Below, piece by piece: positions 12,380 through 25,400 of a stretch of DNA of 64,000 bases. Origin of the DNA: Isoetes taiwanensis (taxonomy: Eukaryota > Streptophyta > Lycopodiopsida > Isoetales > Isoetaceae); NCBI GenBank assembly GCA_021234155.1, contig JAJEKV010000038.1, forward strand, positions 3,336,810-3,400,809, read 5' to 3'. Within the stretch, counting starts at the first letter, position 1; each line of letters opens with the position of its first letter. The translations under genes and the position numbers were made by a program. The notes under the pieces were generated by a model, which saw nothing but the letters and a program-made list of their open reading frames with translations, searched no databases and was not told where the DNA came from.

Positions 12380-13301
12380 ACACTCTCCCCCTCGGTAGTC
12401 CCGCCCCTCTTGTCGGGTCATCGCCGCCTTCATCCAGCTTACATTGGACCGCATCTAATCTAAAGTGCTGCCGGTAATGCTTGCATAACAAATAGGCAAT
12501 CATATGTATGGTGTCCCTTGGAAACATCTGAAACATAACTTCTTTTTGATGCACTCTTCCCTCTTTTTCCTTGGGAATGCTATCCAAAGTATTTCACTTA
12601 CTTCCTATTTGGTCCCCCTTGATGCTTCCCCTCACTATATGAGCCCTTCCTATCCATCTTCCCCGAGATCATTGTCCTAGTAATGTGGTCTGGGTGGTCC
12701 GCTTGGGTGGATAAGAGCACATTGCTTTTCCCTTGTAGAATGATTGTTTTACGCGCCAGGTTGGCGTTACTTCCTCTAAGCTCGGTACCTTGTCCTCGAC
12801 CTCGAGTTGATGGCCTGGACCAGTCTCTTAATGTTGTTGTTCAACCCCTCAATGTAGCTATCCACCACTTGCCTCTCCGTGATCCTTGGTACCTTAGTCT
12901 ATAAATTGCCATATATTTGGTCACTGATAGGTTCCCTTGGTCCAAATTTTAAAACTGTCGAATCGGTTCCTTTTGTGTGAGACCTTGGGACATAATGCTT
13001 TACGGAAGGTCTTATCAAGGTTTTGAATCTCATTGTGTTTTTTAGCTTATTCGCCTTTAGCATAGCCCCTTCCACTATATAATGTCTTTGGGCCAATAAA
13101 ATTTGCCATTGCCACTTTTCCCATGTCCTTATCCTTCATCCCGTATGAGTTCCCAAACTTTTTCATTGCATCCAACCATGCTTCAGCTTCCATGTCTGAT
13201 CTATCCTTCCCCAAGAACTGCCCTAATTTCTGGGTTTTCCACACATTGCTCATGGCACTATCGACTTTCTTCTGGTAACCCCCTGCCCTAGGAAAGCTCA
13301 T
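12380..13301 (-). mobile_element. Ty3/gypsy-like gag fragment with broken zinc knuckle
   Basis: The upstream part (13047-13301) reads LGQFLGKDRSDMEAEAWLDA then MKKFG, the usual opening of a plant retrotransposon gag domain. Further on, VVDSYIEGLNNNIKRLV resembles the C-terminal gag helix region. At 12496-12535 the sequence reads KLCFRCFQ in one frame and GHHTYDC in the next. Together these fit the CX2CX4HX4C knuckle of gag nucleocapsid, with about two bases lost between them. Stops and frameshifts are spread through the region. No protease or polymerase follows downstream, so this is a truncated relic. The assignment rests on pattern, not alignment. Confidence 0.6.
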
Positions 13302-13398
13302 TCAAGACCAAAGTGTTGAAGTTCATGTTGAAGAATTTGAAGCTCTCATAGTTCTTAATAGATACTCACAACCAAGATCAAGTTTCACATTTTTTTTA

Positions 13399-14007
13399 CT
13401 ACGGTCGTATAGTGCTGCACATCATTGGCCTATGGTCAATAAAAGTCATTGAAAACAAAGCTGGAGAGAAATAAAAGTGGATATCCTGACACATTATAGT
13501 TCTTCGACTAATGATCAACAACTTCTGAAGCAACTCAATGACATGCAAGAATAGACCACAAAATTTGTGCAACTCATCATTGTTAGCAAACTTAGGAATA
13601 TCCCACCAAGAAATAGATTCTCGTATAGTTTTTACAGTGTCTTCCACCTGCTATTTGTCTCATGACTAAGTACTTAGGACCCAGTCCTTGGAACATGCCA
13701 TTGAACTAGTCAACCATTCAGTCAATGTGTCCTCTGTAGTGTCCCCTTCAAGGGTCTTGCCTTTATACAACCGATACTTGTTGCTCAGAATTCTGCGCAA
13801 CATCAGACGTCTTTCCAACCTCAGTGTACCAAATCTGGTGCTACATTTGCAAATCTCAAGGACATCTGGCCAATGAATGCAACTCCCAAAATGGGCTACC
13901 TCAAATAAGGTCTTCTTCATCGTGGGCTTTAACTTCTTATTATCGACTATACAATCCATAATATCAACAACAATCTCGACCTCATCAACAATGAGGTCAA
14001 TCTTCAC
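13399..14007 (-). other. Unassigned minus-strand coding-like region
   Basis: Two frames succeed each other: 13666-14007 (113 codons, with GSCIHWPDVLEICKCSTRFG and LRRILSNKYRLYKGKTLEG) and 13399-13647 (82 codons, with RESISWWDIPKFANNDELHK). Their order and spacing suggest one decayed coding sequence interrupted by a stop or frameshift. It lies upstream, on the same strand, of the gag-like fragment. I do not recognise a family; it could be retroelement-associated or a host gene fragment. Confidence 0.3.
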
Positions 14008-14251
14008 GTGCCGCTTTTGATCCAGATAAAAGCATGTTGTGATGTATCAAAGACGCGCATTTTGATGCCACATTTTTGGAGCTTTCTTGTGGTAGAATCA
14101 TATGGTGCATAGTGAAGCGAAGATTGGGGAGTGCGATATCATGAGTATCGATTATTGTGAATTCTATACCATATCATCGCCCCTATTTTCGAATCAGGAA
14201 AAGAATCACTTGTTCTTCTATTTTTTTCCGCTTCTTGGTGATTGAACCCTA

Positions 14252-14404
14252 ATGGAGCCAAAGCTAAAATTGGATGATAAAGTTGAAATTGGTTTTTTGG
14301 TTGGATATGATCAAGAAAACAAAGGTTATAGGATATACATTCCAAAGTCTAGAACAATTACTATCAGAAGAGATGTGGAGTTCAATGAGGAGGTTTTTGT
14401 ATAA
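14252..14404 (+). mobile_element. Ty1/copia pol fragment (integrase to reverse transcriptase linker)
   Basis: Fifty codons followed by TAA. The residues GFLVGYDQENKGYRIYIPKS and then IRRDVEFNEEVFV match the conserved block between integrase and reverse transcriptase in plant copia polyproteins (consensus FVGY...KGYR...P....V..SRDV.F.E). Neither flank continues the polyprotein, so only a small piece survives. The ATG at 14252 is probably internal to the original frame rather than a true start. Confidence 0.75.
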
Positions 14405-16250
14405 ACATAGATTCAATAAGAAATTTCTGGAGCTGTCAAAAGAGACAAATGAAATGCATAGTTTCAATTCAACGGTTCTAAAATAAAAAAAAAAAAAACT
14501 CTTGGAAATTCAGCCCCTTCTTCGAAACTCATGGAAAATAAGTTCATTCTTCATCAATGAAGAGTGTTGTGTTGGTGCTCAAGCCTTTGCAACCAGCCAA
14601 CCCGGTAGAAATGAAGAAGAGTCTATCGACTTACCTCTCTTCTCTTCCTCTCTTTTTAAGCTTCTTATACCCCAGTTGATTTCGTCGTACCTAATTTATG
14701 GAGTGTGATGATAACAAATTACGACCTACAACTCCATTCCTCTAAATTTTCACCCTCTTCGTTGACTTGTTGAGATCTACAAAGAGAGATGTCCTTGTGG
14801 TTATTCAATAAACAACATAGAGAATGAGCCTTATCTATCATTCATGTCGCACCAAAGGATGGGTTTAGCTACGCAATTTTTGAGACCATGGGTTATGGGC
14901 CAACGACAATTGACACCAAGAAGACATTGTAGACTGTGTTTTGGTTTGTTTTACACCACAAGGATTTAGTGTCTATTTAGACATCTATGGCTGTCATGTT
15001 GGGATTTGGAAGCTGGGATCATGGAATGAATTGACTACTTATGGGTTAGGAGTACTTTTAAGCACTAATCTAGTGTAATTATACAAGGAGGGATCAATCT
15101 GTCTTTCAAAAATGCATATACAAAGGAGGTTCTTTGCTACCTTTTGAACGCTAGATGACATATCCCCCTTATGTATAAGTGCATCCCTTGGCACTAATAA
15201 CAAGTTCGATTCTCAGATAAGAAGGTGACACCGATGTCTATTCATCAGAGAGCCAACCCTGTTTTTCTTGCTTGAAAGTACATAACTTTATGCCTTTGGT
15301 ACTTGCTACCAGTTTTGCAAATATTCCCAGGAAAAAAACTTGTTACTCCCATTTAATTTACTGAGAATAGCAGATTCCTTATCTAAATCTTCTGTATAAT
15401 CGTGCCTTTCTCTTGTTGAACCCTAGTAATGCATTTCTCTTACATAATATAAAGGTATTTTGAGCTAGAATTGTTATTCTTGAGTTCATTTATAATATAC
15501 ATCCATCCATTCTTTTCAACTGTAGGTAGGATTTGTTGGAGTTAATTGTGTAAGGAACATCTCATTGGAGAGCATGTTGGATTCTTCTAGCATGAGATGC
15601 TTCTTATTTCACAATGAAAGATAGAAAATTTGGATAAGAGCAAATGCAAGAAGCATTCAACAAATGCATGTTATCTGGCAATTGCATCAAACTATATCTG
15701 TGATAATATGTTCAACCACCTATCTTTTCTTGGAGTATAGGGTCTGTGCATATGAGATCTTTGATCGTGACCTTGATTTTATATGCATCTAACTAAGGTG
15801 ACTTCCACATTTTGAAAACATCCAGACTTATTTATTTTGAAAAACATTTAGCTTATATGCAGTTACAACCTTTTTCTTGACAGATTTAGCTAATATTAGT
15901 TTGGACACTGCTCTCCATTAGTTAAGTTAAATTTACAACCATTCCATCATACATTTTTAAGTTGTGCCAATCTGCCATACAATTGCTGCCAATTCATTGC
16001 AAATAGATGAACAAACATATCTTTAATATTGGGTCTATCTAGTCTAACATCTGATCTATGGATCATCTATCTGGTAAGGTACTGCAGACGAGTAGGTAAG
16101 CATAACAAATATAACTATTATCTACTACTATAACCTTGTATGTTTCTCGTTTACTTGACATATTTAAGCATGAGTAAAATTTGAGTTATCTAAATTGATG
16201 TTTCGGGTGAAGAGTTGATCGCCTCCAAAAATAAAACTGCATCTATGATG
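14405..16250. other. Gene-free stretch
   Basis: AT-rich sequence containing an A13-plus run near 14485 and short random frames on both strands. Nothing with a recognisable domain or intron-exon pattern. Confidence 0.35.
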
Positions 16251-16257
16251 CATATGG

Positions 16258-16395
16258 TGCTGGATATCTAGCATAATAACAAGGGTTTTTTTTTTGTATT
16301 TTTGTACATTTTTTCTTATCATTTTCATATGATTTAGTGGTTGTATTTCATATGAGGTATTAATGCGTACATCTAGAGTGGACACACGATCACTT
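16258..16395 (-). repeat. Dispersed repeat, copy at 16.3 kb
   Basis: This segment matches 46052-46190 in the same orientation: ATCTAGCATAATAA, a T-rich run, TGTATTTTTGTACA, ATATGATTT, GTATT and TCTAGAGTG occur in the same order. It is therefore a fragment of an unclassified dispersed element. The strand is arbitrary, since the longer open frames lie on the minus strand in both copies. Confidence 0.7.
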
Positions 16396-16742
16396 TGATT
16401 TTTGCAACAATTTCTAATGATTACAACTCAAATTCAAATTCTACGCATGCAAAACTCCGACTAATGGTATTTTAGGGTTGTCCTTTTTTGTTTTAATCTT
16501 TTTTTTTTTCCGGCACGCATTGGAATCAGAAAATAACTTATAAGGTTCGGACAAGAAACCTCGATTTGTCTTGTAGGATCCAGATTTTGGATTGGGGATA
16601 GAACATCTATGAATGATGAAGATCGCTTTGGGTCCTCTTCTTCCCTTCCTAGATGACCCACTTTCACAAAAAGACGAAATTCAAGTGTTTTGCAAAAGGT
16701 AAGGGTCCCTCCCCCTTCCCCGGATGTTTTTAATGAGCATTG

Positions 16743-16921
16743 CATCATGACAATTTTTTTTATATATATATATTTTTTTTTTTTTTTTTACATGGTTGGT
16801 GGGACTTGCACCCATCCCTTATCTCTCAACCAATGGTAGTCGGGTGGGTTTGAATCTTGGTGGGGATCACCCCAACCCAAGGCCTTACCACTAGACCACC
16901 ATCGCGGATGGGCACATCATG
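16743..16921 (-). mobile_element. tRNA-derived SINE with A-rich tail
   Basis: On the minus strand the element begins near 16912 with GATGGTGGTCTAGTGGTAAG, a good Pol III A box (TGGTCTAGTGG). About 40 bases later comes AAGATTCAAACCCAC, an imperfect B box. The body then runs to CCACCAACCATG and into a long A run followed by TATATATATA near 16754-16790. CATCATG occurs on both sides (16743-16749 and 16915-16921), followed by ACAA-like bases, and could be the target-site duplication. This arrangement is what a retroposed tRNA-derived SINE looks like. Confidence 0.8.
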
Positions 16922-19750
16922 CGACAAATTTGACGCCTTCTACTTTTTGCCGAAAAGTTTAGTTTTTATATTATTTTTCCCGAGTGCTTCTCACGGAGAA
17001 CCAAGATCGGACAACAGATTTACAATCTGCAAAACACAATTCGAAATTCATTTGGACTCGTGTCTTGGTGTTCAGTGAAGATAATGATGAGGGTTTCTCA
17101 AAGGCTACCTACGGAAATGATGCGTGCAAAAAATTGTTCATTATTGACAAGGGTAATTCTACACTCAAGCAAAATCGCAATCCCGGGTTGTAGGTCTTAC
17201 TTCAGATGCTCTAGATAGCTTGATAACTGCAAATTGCTGTAGAATTGGAGTGTTGTATAAGTAATGCAGGATGTGGAGAATTTATTGGCTAATTTTTGAG
17301 CTCAAGATTTGGCTTTTGGGCACCTCCAATACCAACAAGTATTCCTTTCTTGGAATTCAGTCAACTCTGGTCGCTTTGGTGGTCTTTTCTTATACTTTGT
17401 TGTCTTGTCAACTTCTTGCAGATTTTCATAATGTAAATTCTCTCATTTCAAATTCTGCATTCTACCCCCAAAATCATAATTGTAAATATAGATTGTGATC
17501 ACAAAGCCTTTTGCGATTTTTGAAGGTGATAAGACAAACATGCTCTTGAGGTCTTTATTTTAGAGATTTGCAACTTGATTTTTGTAAAGCATTTTCTAAA
17601 TTCGAGGAGTTGATGAAGTGTAGTTGAAGTTCCATATGGTAGTGGATGACATAGCATGAAATACTTGCCCTTCTCTTTTGAAGGTCATGACCAAACCTCT
17701 CGTGATTGCTTTCAATCTCAACCACTTGTTTTAATCCCTCGATCGTTTTCCCCCTACATCTTCATTTTGTTTGACTTTTATGTCGCTACTTATGGTTTTC
17801 TCTTACGATGATGCCAAAGAATAACCAGAAGATTTGGACATTGACATTTATCGTGACCCCATTAGCTCAAAACTTACCTTTGAGCTTGAAGTCCCTAACA
17901 TGGTGTATTTTTGTCTATGGGACATGTTGGCCAATCGTGGAATTGGTGGGGCTCAGAGGGCCATGTGCTTTTCGTGTCTCAATTCACAGCCATTCTTCTG
18001 GATTGCATGTTATAATTCTCTCTTTATCGCCGCTGGAGGCCTAAGTTGCCCCGATTCATCCCATTTTTTGCATTATACCCAATCTTTCCTTGGCATTTCT
18101 TTGTCGACCCCTCATGTACTATCGTTTTGAGATTAGGGCCAGATGCTATGGCATCCTAGTACTCACATCGGAAACCTCGGGTGATGTGGGCCCTATAGCC
18201 ATGGTTTCTTACGTAATATTTATGAAAGTTTGTGATGTGGATCTTGTGGTCATTGTTTCTTGCATTTAATTATAGCACCTTTGACCATTTAATCGCAACC
18301 TATTTCTAGCAAAAACAAAAACTTGCAAAAAAGTAGGATGCCAATGTTTAAGGTTCGAAAGCAGGCCTAGGGCGTGCCACCTATGGCGACGACGGCCCAC
18401 TCTCGCAAAATCACCGAAAAGCGAGGTCGAAGGGCCCCAATGGCCGCTCGGCCGCTAGTCCCCCTCTTGATTTGTTTTCCAGCTTTTAGTTTGTGGGCTT
18501 GAGCTCGTGGCTGTGCTTTTTGATCTTGTGCGTGTCTACTATTGGCACAAGTTCTTTGAGACCGTAAATCATCCAAGCCCGCCTTGCTTTTTGGAAGTTC
18601 CTGAGGCCTAGCTGTGGGTCATCCTAGAGGTGAGCTTGTCTAGTTTTCTCAACCTTTCTGCAAAGGGTTAGGCTAAAGCACTCACTGCATTACAGGAAGG
18701 CTTGCACTCACTGCAGCCACTTGGCTCGTGGTTTTCAAGCTCCCTCATCTCGTTTTGTAGCTATGGTTTCGAAGTTAATAGGCATGACAACCTCTGGGTA
18801 GAAAACAAAGTCTTCTCCCCTTTCCAACTGGGGGAAGATTAGGATTTAAGGGCAGATATATATGATGGACAGTTGGATTAAGGGGGAACTAAACGAGGAA
18901 GCATTGGACGAGGGATCAGGCTTTTTTAGCAGTTGCTCAACTCATTGAGCTATGCTTCTTGTGAACCTGTGGGAACCTGAACTATGGATTTCTGTGTGAG
19001 TTGAAGTATATGTTGGTAGGTGAAAAGGCACTTGAGAGCGAGGACACCCCTTCCAAGCAGGGCTTGTCTGATATCCTGCACTGTTAGAAGAAAGGGCATC
19101 CATTCCCTTAGTACAGAAATGGAATAGAGGTATAGCCACTTGTAGTACAGGGTAGGATGATATTCTAGGCCTAGTTAATGCACAGAATGGTGATATGTGT
19201 TAATGTATATATGTGTTAATGTTTTTTTGTGTCCATTAGATGAAGGTATAATCTTGAGAATATGCCGCATCAAGGTCGCCGAATTTATACCTCACACCCC
19301 TATACACTAACATGCTCCCCAATGCTCCACATAATAGATCAACAACAATACATGAAAAATAAAAGCAATACCACCCGAAGTTCCCACATGCCCAAAGTAC
19401 CTCAAAGTCAAAGTACTAGAAACCATAAATGCTCTTCTTATACATATCACTACGTGCAAAGGAGGCAAGAGGAAGTGCAAGTGCTAACTGAAACTCAAAG
19501 CAATAGAAACTATAAAGGATATAAGTACGTGAAAATGAGCCAAGAGCAACTCCAATCGACACAAACATGTATGCAAATAGAACATGTTTCATATATTACA
19601 ATGTGCAAAACAGGTCTGCAACTCAAGTGGAAAGCTGCATTCATGTCACCTGTTCCACAAGCATGACTGCACAACATGCTAAACCACGGAAATGAACATC
19701 TAAATGAGGATCCGCCATCACCTCGGAGCCTCACTTACACAGACAATGCA
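16922..19750. other. Gene-free stretch with unassigned frames
   Basis: Open frames such as 17834-18130 (+) and 19262-19666 (+, 134 codons, Gln-, Ser- and His-rich) show no domain I know. The latter has a biased composition that suggests low-information sequence. No splice-consistent gene model could be built. Confidence 0.3.
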
Positions 19751-20632
19751 TTACAAAAACACCTGTACAAGAGTGGCTTGCAAAAACAACTGTACAATAG
19801 TGTGTTGAAGAAACTTCACACTAAGCCTGCATAGTCCGAAACGACGTTCTAGCAAGGCATTCAAGTGCGTTATCAGTGTGGCTCTCATAAGATTCATGTG
19901 GCCTCGAAATACTCTGCGTTGCTTCAGCGATACTTTCAGGTCATCCATGTCCAAACAATGCAATGCTTCATCAAGGCGCTGTAAGGTATTTCCAAGAGCT
20001 GTCTTCGATTCACGAATGGACATCATCATCTCTTTAGCTAGCAACTCCACATCCACGTGCAAATGAAAGCACTCTGACCTGCCATCAGCACCAACATAGG
20101 CATCTGCAATGCGTTCTTCATCAGAATCAGTGTCAAGATTCACGACCGGGCTGAAAATTGCATCTCCATCTGCCATTCCTTCAGGCTTCTCTAACTCCTT
20201 ACGACCTCCTACAAGAAAGATGAAATATATACATAAGCATTAAGTCTGAAAATGAGGTACAGAGCAGCGAAAGTGCAATCCTCCACACCCACGGTATGAA
20301 ACCATCCCATGCGCTCGAGTTTTGCACATTTACAGGCTCTGGACACCCCTCCCCATCATCAACCCCTTCATCACCGTCCATATCACAAGCATTGGCCTCA
20401 CCAAGATTCACATCAGCATGAGCATCTCAATACCGTCTTCTCCCCTTACCAATTCGCTCTACAGGTACAACCCAGCAGGCAGCCCAAACAACACATTCCT
20501 CACATCACCACGGGATGCATGTGCAGGATCTAAAGTTAATCTCCAGGTAGCTTCAACACAATGCTGGAAAATGAAGGCCGTGTTTGTTGGCAACACCCAT
20601 GATCCACCTAAAACAAACTTCTGTTTTGCAAG
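19751..20632 (-). pseudogene. Unassigned multi-exon gene fragment or relic
   Basis: The last piece (19751-20208) follows a convincing acceptor (TTTCTTGTAG) and stays open for about 150 codons, starting GGRKELEKPEGMADGDAIFS. It has an acidic DTDSDEERIADAY segment followed by a helical, Leu/Arg-rich region (ALGNTLQRLDEALHCLDMDD, then LKQRRVF). Upstream, 20300-20411 reads MNLGEANACDMDGDEGVDDG, also acidic. Before that, 20472-20632 reads KFVLGGSWVLPTNTAFIFQ then a stop after LFGLPAGLYL. The segments are in different frames and one ends in a stop, so an old gene or transposon accessory gene is likely. I do not recognise the family. Confidence 0.35.
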
Positions 20633-20719
20633 ATCCTACGATGGTTTTGAACAAGTGAGGTAATCGACGCGTTTACCACGCCATGGTACATATGGAAATG
20701 TTTTGATTTTGCAAACAAG

Positions 20720-22450
20720 TTACGATTTGTCAAGAGGACACAGTTTAATGTTCTCCAGCCCCATACAGAGCATAGAGATTCTTGCCCCTTTCAATTTGAT
20801 CCGCCATATTTTCATGTGATGTCTATGATGGAGCTTACCTAAATCCTTTAGGCAGTAGCCTATCATCCCCTTATAACAAAGGCATCTTTGTGTCTTTGAG
20901 GGCCTTGCACAAGATAACTCCCCAAAGAGTTTATGTTGTCCCATCCTGTGGTCTTCAAATTTCAAGTTTACACCGGCAAGCCATCGCAGGCCACAAATAC
21001 AAAAATCCCAACAAGAGTCGATCCGCGTAGGCTCCATTTGTAGAAGACTCCAGCGTCCTACTTCCATCTGCCATTTTAGCAGCCCCCGTGAAGAGAAGCC
21101 CTGCTATTTTTGACCATGCAAGGCATACATGAAACAGGAGTTGATAGGGTGTTATGGACTTTATACTATGGAATACTATGGAATAAGCCGCTGCTTCAGC
21201 TTTATTGTTATATGGCGCTACGGGTGCACACCTTCTAATTTTGCGCATAACAACGGATGATAGGAGAAGGCAGAGGAAGAAAGCGTATAAGGAAAAGCAT
21301 ATCGATTGGTGTCTATGAAGAGAGGATATACTTTTGGAAGGTGAATTGAGAATTCCTGCTAGCATATATCCTAATCTCTTTGATTATTAGAAAACTAGAG
21401 TCAAGTGGGTATTGACATAGAAAACTCGGACTCCCCTTAGACCATACAAAAAACAAAAATGAAGCCCCCTTTTTCTGCCACCTCCAAAAATCTTAGAAAT
21501 CAGATATTTTGGGGACGTAATTGCTGTTCTAAAGGTGCTTTTCAACTGCTTGCATCTTGGGATGGTAAGCTTCAAATAGCTACAACTTCAGATCCTAAAG
21601 TGATCTCTGCCTTTTTTCCAGCTGAAAAAAATGATACTTGTGCTTGGACCTCTAATCTTAGGCTAACAAGCTTTATTGAGTTATCTGGTAGACCATTGTA
21701 TGTGAATATTTTATCTGGCCTATTGTGGAGCCCATTCCTCCCTGTTTTTGCTATCAATAGAAAATTAAAAAAGCTTGCCTACAAAAAAAAAAGAAAAAAG
21801 AAAAAGAATGTAGGATGCCACATAACCAAAATAACATTTGATTGGGGGTCGCCAAAACTTACACAAAAAGAGTAGTTACCTATGATTGTAGACCTTTCCA
21901 TGGATGATCTCCAGCAGGTAAATGTCAAAAAGAATACCCAATGATATTCTCCCCAAAATAAGGCATGCCATTGGCCAATGTGGAATTTTTGGAATATTCT
22001 TATACCTACCACACAAATAGGGTAACAAAAATAATAATCAATTATTGTTCAATTACAGATTCAATATGGAACTCACCTTCCTTGCATTCCCCCTCATCTC
22101 CTCCAACTACCATTATCTATTTTATTCTTTAGCTTCAATAGCACTTTGAGAGTTTCTTTACTGAGGCGAGGGATTGAATCTATGAGCAAGGGTTCCTTAC
22201 AGGCATCCACATCTTCCGCTCCCCCTGGGACCACCACTACCACCGGACCTAAAGTGGTGATGCATGCCACTAAATAGGGATCGTGCCTCAAATGGTATCC
22301 CGGAATTGCCGTGGCTTTCCATGGCGTAAGGGGACAGCCCTCAATTAAAATGCGCCATGGACATGGACCTTATCTTCCTCATGGAAACATGGGAACATGT
22401 TGGTCACAGCTACCGATTTGCCAGATACCGGCCAGCTAATTCGCCTTCTT
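20720..22450. other. Unassigned stretch with an A-rich tail feature
   Basis: The plus frame 21459-21875 (138 codons, with FQLLASWDGKLQIATTSDPK) runs into an A-rich block at about 21781-21806. An open segment ending in an A-rich tail could be the 3' end of a retroposed sequence, but I recognise no LINE or cellular domain. Minus frames at 20720-21067 and 20955-21365 overlap in different frames and are not convincing. Confidence 0.3.
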
Positions 22451-22456
22451 CAATGA

Positions 22457-25400
22457 GTGCACCGAAACGAGGACACTCTGGAATTATGCGTTACTACTGT
22501 GACAGCCTTTGGCCCAATCTGGCCTCGCGGTAGCGCGTATTATGCACAAATGATACCTATGGGTAATGAAAGTGCAATGCTGATGGCAGCCCCTCTTTGT
22601 GGCGGCTTGCTACTTCCCACATGCCGAGAGCAACTTTTACCACACGACTTGGATGTGGATGTGCAGGAGCCCTATGTCGATCTATATGATGACATACAAA
22701 GAAGATGCATAATTGGGCAAGGCCATGTTGCTTGGAGATTTCCAATGCGCCGCGTAAGCAGAAAGCAGATCCCAAAATTCGCATTCTCTTAGTCGAGGGA
22801 TGTGTTGCAAATGGACCCCACGTAGATGGTTTGGCCAAGGGGCGCCGTGATGACGCCTGTGACACCTTTATGGGCGGGCAAAATGCGTTGCCGGGCAAAG
22901 ATCTTTGACCTGTCATTTCATTTGGTCAAGGCCGTACTGGGTCAGCCCTCCGTCCGCTTCCACTTGTAGACAGGAGAACTGGGGGGGGGGCACCGGCAGT
23001 GGTGGATTACGTACAGCGTGACGGCAGCAATGCCTACACTTGATCACTTGTCTTCTGACTCCGGACAGACGAGGAAGTAGACCGACCATCACCGTTTGCA
23101 GATAGATTGGCAAAAGCCAACCGAAAGCACCCATTGCCCTAACACCCCATGTACCACGGTTATGCCGATCTATGATCATGCGGCATCTATGCGAGGATGC
23201 TTGAGCATGAGTCGCCGGGAGTGTTGCAGCCCCCATTACCTCTCAACAGCGCCAGACGGCCCAAATGAATCCAAAGCCTCTCGAGGGTAGGGGGACAGAT
23301 GCTTTGGGAGAGGCCGCCCGACGATCCATTGTGGGTCGCAATCACCTTCCTCGCAATCATCGGGTTCGATGATCTAATGTCGTCGAGCTGAAACGATGGC
23401 TCACCAAGTGCTAGGCCCCACCATTCGCCTGTGTCGCCCTCACAATACCGCCTTCCTCAAGACCAAGAAAGCTGTGCCCTTAAGTGAGCACCAAAGAATG
23501 ATGTTTGGTCTTCTAGGACCGCCACATTAGGGCCTTCTCCGGAGAAAGGTCTTGAGTAAGCCCGCATAGCCCACAAGAAATATTACCCTAACAATGGGTG
23601 AGATACTTAAAATTGTATGACCCAATGGGGAAGCCGGGCACCAAGATCTCCGCAGACAAAGCCTAGCGCCGGTCACACGGGGATATCATAATGGCCCGCA
23701 ACGCCGCTTAATCCGAAGGCAAACAGATTTGATGGTATGCGTGCGTAGCTTCTCAAGTGGGGTCGTTCCCCAATAGTGCCGGTTCTCACAAAGACTTTCA
23801 ACAGGCATTGCAAGAAGGCTTCTCAAGACCGACTACCAAAGAGTTGTGCCCATATACAAAGCAGGGGACCCCTAATGTTCTGTACCTAACTATCGCACTT
23901 TCATTATGGTCGGGCCTCGTTTTGCCAAGTTGCTTGCCGATTCTGAGCGCAATCGACACTTTGGGCGAGGGATGGAGAAGTGCTGCTCACGCAGCAAAAG
24001 CTTCCTTCCTCGCATTCTACTATTGACCATATCTTCACTCACGAACACTCATAGAGGATAAGCCGGAATCAATGCCGTAATCAGATCTTGCTTTGTGGAT
24101 TTCGCAAAGGCTTTTGACACGCTGGCTCCTGATAAGTTATGCGACGATTGAGACAAATGAGGGACCCCGGGACTTGCGTATACGCTATATACGACTATAC
24201 GAGGCTTGCTCCCGCCGCCTCACACCTGGCCTGGGAGCCCGCGAAAGCAGTAGCATCTGGGAGGCGCCAGCGCTGATGCACCACATAATCCGGCAACTCA
24301 TATATGCCGATGATGTTGACTCTGCCGCATATACCCCGCGAGGACATGCAACGCCACTGATGTTTTGGACACTTTCTCGCCAATTCACCGACATGAGTTA
24401 ACTTGGCCAAGACAAGGGTGCCGTCCGGTCCCATCATCCCTAGATCCACGCTTCCCTCATTCACTTACCAAGGTGTAGTGGAGGTGGCTCACCTTTATAA
24501 GTATTTGGGCATTGAGTTTTCGCTACCACACACCGGATGCATCCATCGTTAATACAGTCACCGGCAGTCGAAAAAGCCCTCAGATGCAATGCAAAACAAC
24601 AAACCTGAGGCGTAGTTGTATGCATGGGGTCACCAGCACACTTGTTCGTGGCCTTGGTTGAACCGCCCTCCTCTATGGGCGTATGTGGGGCCGCTGATAT
24701 CCCTCACCACTTGAACGATCTAGAGCAGTACGTAAGGCCTTCTTGGCCCGCACCGGAGTGAAATCCACGTCCCATATCGATCTTGCTCAGAGACATGCTT
24801 CCTTCCATTACGAGGGTCAGCTACCGAACGCCACATTATTTACTTCCGTAAGGTGGTGGCTATGGATGAAGCCCTACCGTCCAACCTTGCTTTGGCAAAG
24901 GCGATGGGCCCACAAGTGGCAAATTATCTACAGCAGTTAATCCCATGCTCACGAGGGGCCCACACTCACTACCTCAGCGCACCCATCTACCCATGAAAAA
25001 GCGCAGGTGATTGCTTCCATTCGCACAGTGCACACCACCTCCGCATTGAGACAGGAGATGGATTCGAGCCGCTGCGTGAGGACAGAGTCCGGCCGGGGCT
25101 GTCAACAGGGCGCCATTGAGGATGAAAGTCACGCCTCCGTGCCCTGCCCGCCGCATTTGAGCATATCCTGCCTCTAGATGCTCTAAGACCAGCGCCCCAT
25201 CGTGCCTTGCATGAGCCAATGAGCACGCACCTCCCAGGCTTGTTGGGATCAGACCGGGAGGTAATGGATACGCGACCGCTTATGCCCCCCCGTCCGACAT
25301 TAACCCTCACCGCATTTTGTGATTATGTATATAATCAGGCAAAGATATCAAAGATCCTTATTGCTACTAAGGTTTTTCCTCCAAAATTCCTTTCTAAGGG

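Noticed and set aside
24185-24464. Minus-strand frames in the 24.2-24.5 kb region
   Set aside because: They are shadows of the plus-strand LINE reverse transcriptase, which shows the YADD box and other RT motifs.
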